A DNA stretch of 64,000 nucleotides, from positions 2,542,001-2,606,000 of the forward strand of contig NZ_JAFICD010000001.1 of NCBI RefSeq assembly GCF_017833525.1, given 5' to 3'. This document shows positions 57,901-64,000 of this stretch, piece by piece. Made by a program: the position numbers and the translations under genes. The notes beneath the pieces were generated by a model. That model had not been told where the DNA came from, made no database searches, and was given only the letters and a program-made list of their open reading frames with translations. Origin of the DNA: Duganella sp. 1411 (GTDB lineage: Bacteria; Pseudomonadota; Gammaproteobacteria; Burkholderiales; Burkholderiaceae_D). Position 1 is the stretch's first letter, and each line of letters opens with the position of its first letter.

Positions 57901-60889
57901 CGCTGGCGGTGCCGGTGAAGGCCGCGCTGGCGCCGTCATAGGTTTTGGTGACGCCGCTGCCGCCGCCGCTGACGACGATGGTGCGCGGCGTCAGCAGGCT
58001 TTTCAACAGCGGCGTGGTGTGGCCGTCGTAGTTGCGCCACACGGTGGAGAAATCGAAGCCGGCGAAGCTCGATTGCAGCCGGCTCTGCTTCCCGGTCAGC
58101 GCCGTGCCGGCCGCGTCCGAGGCGGTGCCGGCGGCGTCGGCGTTGAAGTAACCGTTGTTCAGGACGCCGGCGCCCAGCGCCCCGACCATGCCGTTGACGC
58201 CGCCGGAGAAGGCGGCGCCGTCGACGCCGCCGGCGCTGTAGCCGTTGGTGACACTGCCGGAGAACAGCTCGCCCAGCAGCCCGCCCATGTTTTGGTGGGA
58301 CAGGTTGACGTCCAGCCCGTTGCCGCTGACGCCGCCGGTGGCGTAGACATCGGCGATGGTGCCGCCCTGCCCGTTGAGGACGGCGTTGCGGCCGGCCAGG
58401 CCGCCGACGTTGCGCCCGCCCTGGACGTCGCCGCTGGCGTAGGCGACACTGATCGTGCCGCCGTTGTTGTCGCCCACCAGGCCGCCGACGATCTCGCCGG
58501 TGCCGGTCACCTTGCCGTCCGCGTGCGAAGCGGTGATGGCGCCGATACGCGAGCCGTCATTGGTGTTGCTGCCGACCAGGCCGCCCGCATAGCCGAAACC
58601 GGTCGTGTCGACCGCGCCGCTGGCCGACGAGGCGCGGATGGCGCCCACGTTGCGCCCGGCCAGGCCGCCGATATTGGCGGCGTCGGCGCCGGCCAGGCCG
58701 GTGACCGTGCCGCTGGCGCTGGCGTTGCCGATCGCCGCGCCGTTGTCGCCCACCAGCCCGCCCACGTTGGTCACGCCGGTGACGGTGGCCGACGCATGGA
58801 CGTTGTCGATGACACCGCCGGCCTGCGCGGCGCCCACCACGGCGCCGACGTTGACGCCGCCGCGCACGCTGCCGCCGTCCAGCGTCAGGTTCTTGATCGT
58901 CCCCGTGCCCAGCACCGAGAACAGGCCGACGTTGCCGCTGCCGGCGCGCCCGATGGTCAGGCCGGCGATGGCGTGGCCGTTGCCGTTGAAGGTGCCGGCG
59001 TACGGATGGTCGCTGTTGCCGATCGGCGCGAAGCCCTGGCCCGCGTTCCATGCGGCGGTGCCGGCGGCGTCGATGTTGCCGGCCAGGCTGTACCACGTCG
59101 ACGACGGCAGCGTGGCCGCGCCTTGCAAGCCGTAGACGTCGGCCAGCAGATACGGCGCGGACGCGCTGCCGTCTCCGCCGGTGGCGCGCACGAAGGTGCC
59201 GGCGGCGAGCCGGAAATCCTGCGCAGCGAAGGTCGGCAAGGCGCCGGTCTGCGACCAGTTACCGCCCGCCAAGGTGAAGGTGCCGCCGACCCGGACCTCC
59301 GACAAGGCGGCGATGGTGCCGGCGGCGTTCAGGGTCAGATCGCCGCCCGCCGACAGCGGCTGGCCGAGCAGGATGGCGCCGTCGGCGTTCAAGGTCAGGC
59401 CGTGCGTCGAGGTCCACGCGAGCGGGCTCACCACGCTGATCTTGCCGCCGCCGGTGCCGGCGCCGTTGGCCGTGCTGACGGTGACGTCGGTGGTCGCCAG
59501 CGCGTTTCGCAAGGTGCTGGTCAGCAGCAGCGAATCGGCCACGGCGCCCGTTTCCATGAACACGCCGCCGTTGTTGACGGGCGTGGCGCCGGCCGTCATG
59601 CCGGCGGCCGCCGCGGCGCCACTGTCGCTGGCGATGTAGATGTCGCTCGGGTCCAGCAACAGCGTGCCGGTCGCGCCCAGCGGCGCGCGCGTGTCGACCC
59701 GGCCCTGCATGTCGAGGTAATGGCCGGACGTCTCGACCAGGCCGCCGTTGCCGCCGGCCGCGCCGCCGCGCGCCGAGATGGCGCCGAACACCCGCGTCGC
59801 CCGGTCGCTCCAGACGATGACCTTGCCGCCGTCGCCGCGCCCGGTGGCGTCGGCCCGGATCACGCTGTCCCGGCCGACGTAGGCTTGTTGCGCGTTCGGC
59901 ACGGCCGCGTTTCGGCCCTGGTAGTCGCCGCCCACCAGCACCGTGCCGCCGCCGGCGCCGCCGCTGGCGTCGACCACGGCGTTGCCGGTCAGGCCGACCT
60001 GCGGACCCAGCAGCACGATGTCGCCGCCGGTGTTGAGGTTGCCGTCGGCGGTGCCGCGCGCGCTGGTCGTGCTGCCCGCCTCGAGCAAGGTGGTGCGGCT
60101 GGACTTGAGGACGATCTTGCCGTTGGCGCCCATGACGGCGCTGTCGGCGTTGATCGTGCCGCGCTGCGTGACCAGCGCGCCGTACACGCCCACGCGCCCG
60201 CCCCGGGCGACGATGGCGCCCAGGTTGAGCGCCTGGTCGGCCGGCGCCGACACCACCACCTGCACATTCGGATCGCGCGAGTCGAACAACTGCACGCTGC
60301 GGCCGGCCGCCAGCACGATGTCGCCGTTGGGCGAGGAGATGACGCCGCTGTTTTCCACAGCCGGCGCGCTCAGGAAGATTTGCCCGCCGGCCGGCGTGGT
60401 GATCGTGCCCTGGTTGACCACCTTGCCGGCGTCGGCGCCGCCGCCGAAGCTGTTTTTACCGGCCAGGAAGTCGGCGTTGGAGATCGCCAGGCTGGAGGCG
60501 ACCAGGCCGCCGACGTCGACCCGCGAGCCGGCGCCGAACAGCACACCGTTCGGATTGATCAGGAACACCTTGCCGTTCGACTGCAGCGAGCCGAGGATGA
60601 CGCTGGGGTCCTGGCCGGTGATGCGGTTCAGCACCTTACTGTCGGCGCTTTGCTGGATGAAGCGCGCCACCTCGTCCGCGCCCAGCGAGAAGCCCTGCCA
60701 GTTGATGATGGTGTTGGGCGTGCTGGTGATCGAATACGTCTTGCCCTGGAAGTTGAAACTGGCCTGCCCCGCCGCCACGCTCGGATTGACGGGCGCGGCC
60801 TGGACGGCGCCGTAACAGGCGGCCACCAGCACGACAAGCAGCTTGCGCCGCAAAGGGCGTTGGCGTTGGCAATCAAGATCTGCTTTCAT
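54989..60889 (-). CDS. TpsA exoprotein 2 with GLUG, YDG and Ala-rich repeats
   Basis: 1966-residue exoprotein. The signal region ends near AVQAAPVNP; the TPS domain carries [16 protein letters not shown]. Then come GLUG-type repeats (for example GGLVGDNGAAIGNASASG) around residues 650-960, five MBG/YDG-type repeats (KTYDGASAAF, KTYDGVAY, RRYDGTTA, RVYNLDYD, REYNNSAA) around 975-1400, a beta-helical stretch, an Ala-rich tract (55245-55602), and a C-terminus KKMYCN matching the KKTYCN of exoprotein 1. AGAGGAAG precedes the ATG. It is likely a long surface adhesin. Confidence 0.92.
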   Translation of the reverse strand: MKADLDCQRQRPLRRKLLVVLVAACYGAVQAAPVNPSVAAGQASFNFQGKTYSITSTPNTIINWQGFSLGADEVARFIQQSADSKVLNRITGQDPSVILGSLQSNGKVFLINPNGVLFGAGSRVDVGGLVASSLAISNADFLAGKNSFGGGADAGKVVNQGTITTPAGGQIFLSAPAVENSGVISSPNGDIVLAAGRSVQLFDSRDPNVQVVVSAPADQALNLGAIVARGGRVGVYGALVTQRGTINADSAVMGANGKIVLKSSRTTLLEAGSTTSARGTADGNLNTGGDIVLLGPQVGLTGNAVVDASGGAGGGTVLVGGDYQGRNAAVPNAQQAYVGRDSVIRADATGRGDGGKVIVWSDRATRVFGAISARGGAAGGNGGLVETSGHYLDMQGRVDTRAPLGATGTLLLDPSDIYIASDSGAAAAAGMTAGATPVNNGGVFMETGAVADSLLLTSTLRNALATTDVTVSTANGAGTGGGKISVVSPLAWTSTHGLTLNADGAILLGQPLSAGGDLTLNAAGTIAALSEVRVGGTFTLAGGNWSQTGALPTFAAQDFRLAAGTFVRATGGDGSASAPYLLADVYGLQGAATLPSSTWYSLAGNIDAAGTAAWNAGQGFAPIGNSDHPYAGTFNGNGHAIAGLTIGRAGSGNVGLFSVLGTGTIKNLTLDGGSVRGGVNVGAVVGAAQAGGVIDNVHASATVTGVTNVGGLVGDNGAAIGNASASGTVTGLAGADAANIGGLAGRNVGAIRASSASGAVDTTGFGYAGGLVGSNTNDGSRIGAITASHADGKVTGTGEIVGGLVGDNNGGTISVAYASGDVQGGRNVGGLAGRNAVLNGQGGTIADVYATGGVSGNGLDVNLSHQNMGGLLGELFSGSVTNGYSAGGVDGAAFSGGVNGMVGALGAGVLNNGYFNADAAGTASDAAGTALTGKQSRLQSSFAGFDFSTVWRNYDGHTTPLLKSLLTPRTIVVSGGGSGVTKTYDGASAAFTGTASGVVAGINGTLGYDGAVNAGTYDVGGLWSTQYDISYTGSNARLTIQPRTVTATVSGSKTYDGVAYMEQPATYVFSNLVGGDTLGVSGLVRFSDKNAGTGKAMSVANPVLTNNELGNYVLGGAIGGSGSIAKAPLALSGLSVATRRYDGTTAAQLGGSASVSGVYGDDVALTGVVGGTATFNNKNVGANKPVTVGVGGLGLTGADAGNYVLVSPSDLVGEITPATLTVAGLTANNRVYNLDYDSASATVGRRAALSGGALGGVIGTDQVAIGGANATFADKNVGVAKSVTVNGITLSGADAGNYVVGSLPGGLTADITPAALTVSLAAREYNNSAAGTFTGATLGGVLGADVVALAAGGATAAYADKNAGVDKLVAIGGSVGLSGADAGNYRVALAKGTITPRALATWTASGGGLWSDAGNWQDGVAPSGANVLAAAVNNTGGVVTYDSGAGATTLTSLRASGQGVRVTGGTLTLSGIGDAASYANGGGLMLGGGALVLNGEMQISNLVLGGGVLSGTGAATRLDIGTLAQSGGGIDIDGALTVGNGGDISIGNVRAKAGITLNAAHGAITQSGALVTDSLQAFAANGIALTDAGNHVGAFGAVAGGGGDITLKNTVSSGELALGGMSTGGNIVIDNTGGIHTTGDIAGAGGLVSITAHSPITINNQISAANIVLDASSDIRLAQHSSLNAGASIGLNAGGNIVFGGKLRVPSSGRISATAANGNITSLEGATIDSGGGAVTLTSVRGAINVPSYVFIGQTVPTLNDGGAAAADAAAKAAADAAAAKAAADAAAKAAADTAAKAAADAAAKAAADAAAKAAADAAAQAAADAAAKAAADAAAQAAADAAAKAVADAAAQAAADTAAKAAADAAAKAAADAAASKAAADVVAVLAATQGRPAEPVGQALNATVNVINAVATTAPKTGADAPNQTKRPEDAKNGGTAPDKELAARDGGGDGPKASTAAKKMYCN
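55245..55602 (-). repeat. 24-bp tandem tract encoding Ala-rich AADAAAKA units
   Basis: About 15 degenerate copies of a unit near GCGGCGTCGGCGGCGGCCTT, coding for ADAAAKAA/ADAAAQAA octapeptides, probably a long charged alpha-helix near the C-terminus of exoprotein 2. Copy number should vary in frame. Confidence 0.88.
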
Positions 60890-61139
60890 GAAGACTTCCT
60901 CTATCGGCGCTGGTCGTCAACCCGGCGCGCCGTGGCGGCACGTGGGCGGGTGCAATCGAATGGGTGACGGCACGGGCGTGCGGAACACGCCGCAATATAT
61001 CCGTCGGGAAACAAATATTACTTGAAGTGTAGTCGGCTTTGGGCCTGGCGCCAGCGTTTTCTTGGAAATAGGCATGCATTCCCCGCTTTCTGTGGCGCGC
61101 CGCGCGCGCTGTCAAACGCCCATCATTGACGATGTCGCA
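60890..61139. other. 250-bp gap before tpsA2
   Basis: No gene recognised. It separates tpsA2 from the cyclase gene on the same strand and contains AT-rich patches near 61000-61020 that could be a promoter for tpsA2. I see no clear terminator or CRP-type dyad. Confidence 0.4.
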
Positions 61140-63413
61140 TCACTTGGTTTCAAACGTCGTGACGCCGTCCCAGTCGTCACCCGGGGGATGGGCCCGGTAG
61201 TGATCGATACGTTCAGTGTATAAGAGATACAAGCGATTGTCCGGCGATAAAACATGCAATTGAGCAATTATTGACATGGCTCTATCCCACTGTTGGGCGC
61301 GCACCGCGGCCAGCGCCTCGTGCCAGCGCGCCAGCTCGGCGGCGGTGGCCGCGTCCAGTTGCTCGGCCGGCGCCAGCGGCTCGAAGATCGCCACCGGCTC
61401 GTGCTTGCCCTTGACGCGCACCAGGTCCAGCTCCCGGTAAGCGAACTCGGGCGCGGCGGCGCGCGTGGCCGCGCCGACCACGATGCCCACGCCGTAGACC
61501 TTGGTGATGCCCTCCAGCCGCGAGCCGAGGTTGACCGCGTCGCCCATGACGGTGTAGGCGCGGCGGATCTTCGAACCCATGTCGCCCACGTGCATCAGCC
61601 CGGTGTTGACGCCGATGCCGATCGACAGCGGCGGCCAGCCGCGCGCGACGAACTCGCCGTTGAGCCGGCGCGCGCTGGCCTGCATCAGCAGCGAGGTGGC
61701 GACGGCGCGGCGGGCGTGGTCGGCGAAGGCCACCGGCGCGCCCCAGAACGCCATGACGGCGTCGCCGATGTATTTATCGAGCGTGCCGCGATGGCTGTCG
61801 CGGATATCCTCCGACATCGCCGTCAGGTACAGGTTGATGTATTCGCGCAGCGCCTTCGGCGTCAGCCCCTCCGAGATGGTGGTGAAGCCGCGCACGTCGA
61901 CGAACAGCACCGTGAGCTCGCGGCTTTCGCCGTCCATGTTGTACTGTTCCGGGTTGGCGGCCATCTCGGCCACCAGCTCGGGGGCGACGTATTCGCCAAA
62001 GCGCGACACCAGCGCCCGGCCCTTGCGCACCTCGAAGAAATAGCCCCAGGCGACGTTGAAGACGAAAATGCTGACGATGACGATCAGCTGCATGGCCAGG
62101 TGGAACAGCAGGTCGCGCTCGCTGTACAGGTAATAGTTGGCGCCGACGCTGGCCACCAGCGCGGCCGCGCCCAGCAGGATGGCCTGCGACGGCGCCAGCG
62201 CCGGCAACGCGAACGTCAGCAGCAAGCCGGCCAGCAGGATCAGCCCGGCCTCGAGGACGATGGCGTAATAGGGCCGGGCCTTGAAATGGCCGTCGAGGAT
62301 GGACTTGATGATGTTGGCGTGGATCTCCACCCCCGGGTATTCGGGATTGACCGGCGTGGCGCGCAGGTCGACCAGGCCGGGCGCGGTGGTGCCCACCAGT
62401 ACCACCGCGCCCTTGAGCAGCGCCGCCGGCGCGCGGCCGGTCAGCACGTCGGCCGCCGACACGTAGCGGAAGGCGCCGCCGCGCGGCCCGCCTTCGCCGC
62501 GGAACTGGATCACCGTCGTCATCGCCTCGCCCACCGGGATCAGGCGCTGGCCGCCGGGCAGGAACAGCGACAGGAAATCGTAGCCGCCGCTGTCCTGCTG
62601 GCTCTGCGACATGCTGTCGACCGAGCGGTCGAGGTAGGGTTTGATGGCGCGCGCCTTGAGGAACACGGCGGCCGTGGCCAGCGACAGCGACGGATAGTAA
62701 TCGGCGCCGACCTGCTGGATCAAGCCGGCGCTGCGGACGATGCCGTCGGGATCGGTGACCACCGAGAAGCTGCCGGCGCCGGCGGCGGCGCGCGCCAGCG
62801 GCGCCACGTTGGCCTCGTAGCCGTCGGCCGAATAGGCCAGCAACTCGCGGCCGTTCAAGTCCGCCTCGCTGAACAGCGGCGCCGGCAGCGCGCCCTTGAC
62901 CTGGTCCGGCGACAGATTAAAACCCAGCACCACCGGCTGGCCCGCCAGCGCGGCGGCGAACAGGCCGTCGTAGTCCAGCGCCGGCTTCAGTTGCGCCAGC
63001 CGCTCGCGCAGCGCCGGCACGTCCTTCAGTTCGCCCGTGGAGAGCCGCTCCAGCACGCCGTAGCCGGAGCTGGTGTCCGGCTCGGGGAAGGAGATATCGT
63101 AGCCGACCGCGCCGGCCTGGTAGTGCCGGGTCAGTTGCGAGACCAGCCGCGCCTGGATGTCGCGGCTCCACGGAAAGCGGCCGAACTCGGTCAGCGCCTT
63201 GCCGTCGATGTCGACGATGACGATGCGCGGGTCGAGCACCGGCGCGCGCAGCTTCATGCGCTCGCCGGCGATCAGGCTGTCGAGGCGGGCGACGGTGCCG
63301 CTGTCGTACCAGCCGAGCGCGTAGGCCGCGCCGAGCGCGGTGATGAGCAGCCCCAGCAGCCAGCGCGGCGCGGACCTCAACAGCGTCTTGCTCCACCGGC
63401 TCCACTGTGGCAT
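61140..63413 (-). CDS. CHASE2-domain adenylate/guanylate cyclase
   Basis: 757-residue inner-membrane enzyme. The first membrane segment is at about 15-33. A periplasmic CHASE2 sensor (about 45-350) has RIVIVDIDGKALTEFGRFPWSRD and GAVGYDISFPEPD. Three more membrane segments lie at about 360-440. The class III cyclase domain (about 490-690) has FVDVRGFTTISEGL (metal-binding Asp) and KYIGDAVMAFWGAP (second Asp and substrate region). The product, cAMP or cGMP, cannot be decided by eye. It follows the HD-GYP gene by 9 bp and precedes the exoprotein genes on the same strand. Confidence 0.92.
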   Translation of the reverse strand: MPQWSRWSKTLLRSAPRWLLGLLITALGAAYALGWYDSGTVARLDSLIAGERMKLRAPVLDPRIVIVDIDGKALTEFGRFPWSRDIQARLVSQLTRHYQAGAVGYDISFPEPDTSSGYGVLERLSTGELKDVPALRERLAQLKPALDYDGLFAAALAGQPVVLGFNLSPDQVKGALPAPLFSEADLNGRELLAYSADGYEANVAPLARAAAGAGSFSVVTDPDGIVRSAGLIQQVGADYYPSLSLATAAVFLKARAIKPYLDRSVDSMSQSQQDSGGYDFLSLFLPGGQRLIPVGEAMTTVIQFRGEGGPRGGAFRYVSAADVLTGRAPAALLKGAVVLVGTTAPGLVDLRATPVNPEYPGVEIHANIIKSILDGHFKARPYYAIVLEAGLILLAGLLLTFALPALAPSQAILLGAAALVASVGANYYLYSERDLLFHLAMQLIVIVSIFVFNVAWGYFFEVRKGRALVSRFGEYVAPELVAEMAANPEQYNMDGESRELTVLFVDVRGFTTISEGLTPKALREYINLYLTAMSEDIRDSHRGTLDKYIGDAVMAFWGAPVAFADHARRAVATSLLMQASARRLNGEFVARGWPPLSIGIGVNTGLMHVGDMGSKIRRAYTVMGDAVNLGSRLEGITKVYGVGIVVGAATRAAAPEFAYRELDLVRVKGKHEPVAIFEPLAPAEQLDAATAAELARWHEALAAVRAQQWDRAMSIIAQLHVLSPDNRLYLLYTERIDHYRAHPPGDDWDGVTTFETK

Positions 63414-63422
63414 GGGCGTTCC

Positions 63423-64000
63423 TTACGGCTTGTAGCCGGGAATCAGCGTTTCGTCGATGGCGTCGATCTGTTTCTCGTCCATGTTGCGGCGGGCGAACTC
63501 CAGATAGATCTTGCTGCGGATGAAGATGTCGAACAGGTCCGGGTCGATGTGGCCGTTGAGCGCGAACTGGCCCAGGATGCGCAGCGATTCGGACAGCATC
63601 TTGCCCTTCTTGTACGGGCGGTCCTTGGCCGTGAGCGCCTCGAAGATGTCGGCGATGGCCATCAGCCGCGCCTGCACCGACATCTGGTCGCGCGTCAGCC
63701 CGCGCGGATAGCCCTTGCCGTCCATGCGCTCGTGGTGGCCGCCGGCGTATTCGGGCACGTTTTTCAGGTGCTTGGGCCACGGCAGGGCCTCGAGCATGCG
63801 GATCGTCACGACGATGTGGTTGTTGATGATCTTGCGCTCGGCCTCGGTCAGGGTGCCGAACTTGATCGTCAGGTTGGTGACCTCGTCGGCGTCGAGGAAG
63901 TCGCGCTCGGCGCCGTCCGGGCCGGTCCAGCGGCGCGCGGCGATCTCGCGCACGCGCTGCTGGTGCTCGGCCGACATGGCCTCGGCGCCGATGTTGGCGA
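63423..64000 (-). CDS. HD-GYP domain protein, N-terminus outside window
   Basis: C-terminal 191 residues of a protein whose reading frame is open through the right edge. It has HHERMDGKGYPRGL (the HHExxDGxGYP motif), IADIFEALTAKDRPYKKGK and LTEAERKIINNH, all typical of the HD-GYP phosphodiesterase that hydrolyses cyclic di-GMP. The initial HD pair lies outside the window, so activity cannot be confirmed. It is probably the first or second gene of the operon leading to the CHASE2 cyclase (9-bp gap). Confidence 0.88.
   Translation of the reverse strand, partial: ANIGAEAMSAEHQQRVREIAARRWTGPDGAERDFLDADEVTNLTIKFGTLTEAERKIINNHIVVTIRMLEALPWPKHLKNVPEYAGGHHERMDGKGYPRGLTRDQMSVQARLMAIADIFEALTAKDRPYKKGKMLSESLRILGQFALNGHIDPDLFDIFIRSKIYLEFARRNMDEKQIDAIDETLIPGYKP

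Noticed and set aside
54993-60967. Very long open frames on the plus strand opposite the two tpsA genes and other GC-rich genes
   Set aside because: They mirror third-position GC of the real minus-strand genes, give Arg/Gly/Ala/His-rich low-complexity translations without domains, and lack ribosome-binding sites.

Overview
The window is 64 kb of GC-rich chromosomal DNA from a betaproteobacterium, most likely Oxalobacteraceae (Massilia/Duganella/Janthinobacterium-like). Reasons: high-GC codon use, a Bug/TctC solute-binding protein beside a Gram-negative porin, alaA-hom beside an Mth938-domain gene, and two-partner secretion exoproteins ending in YCN. The genus is inferred. I see no rRNA, tRNA, CRISPR array or insertion sequence.

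Layout. 1-3579 (minus): start-proximal part of an aryl-polyene-type lipid operon (ketoacyl-synthase-like factor, acyltransferase, two ACPs, membrane protein, AMP-ligase cut by the window edge). 3865-10183 (minus): a composite uptake locus (porin, Bug protein, Fe3+/sugar-phosphate-type ABC transporter), divergent from a TctD/TctE two-component pair (10400-12607). 12680-16675: a lone MNT nucleotidyltransferase, an RraB-family protein, and an exported RHS protein with a variable tip and a 4-bp-overlapping exported immunity candidate. 16853-20999: GlrK/QseG-like/GlrR, two perfect GlrR boxes, a consensus sigma-54 promoter, a BON-domain gene and a strong terminator. 21059-28120: hom, alaA, an Mth938-domain protein, a formyltransferase, a PrxQ/Bcp peroxiredoxin and PIN-PhoH. 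28266-30848: small accessory genes (orphan HicB, AT-richer glycosyltransferase-like gene, TumE/TumA toxin-antitoxin pair, copper-type HMA protein, small membrane protein). 31167-34774: sedolisin protease, GST, TauE/SafE exporter.

34965-40256 (minus) is the most distinctive unit. A cobalamin riboswitch leads an operon of an ExbB/TolQ/MotA-like protein, a DUF2149 protein with ExbD-like topology, and a CobN-like chelatase anchored by a membrane segment at each end. The composition suggests a proton-motive-force-coupled corrinoid or tetrapyrrole chelatase/dechelatase machine. 40315-43000 holds copA-cueR with a candidate CueR operator.

43093-48251 holds an NtrB/NtrC-like pair followed by palindromic upstream sites, a sigma-54 promoter, and an operon for a proline-rich exported peptide, a duplicated-motif exported protein and an ArsB-type transporter. 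48275-64000 (all minus) is a surface-exoprotein locus: HD-GYP protein (cut by the window edge), CHASE2 nucleotide cyclase, two giant TpsA exoproteins around one TpsB transporter, and a FecR-domain protein.

Two dispersed BIME-like repeats (23854-23949, 34812-34930) are present. Start codons were often moved inward from the longest reading frame, using ribosome-binding sites, signal peptides or operon overlaps.
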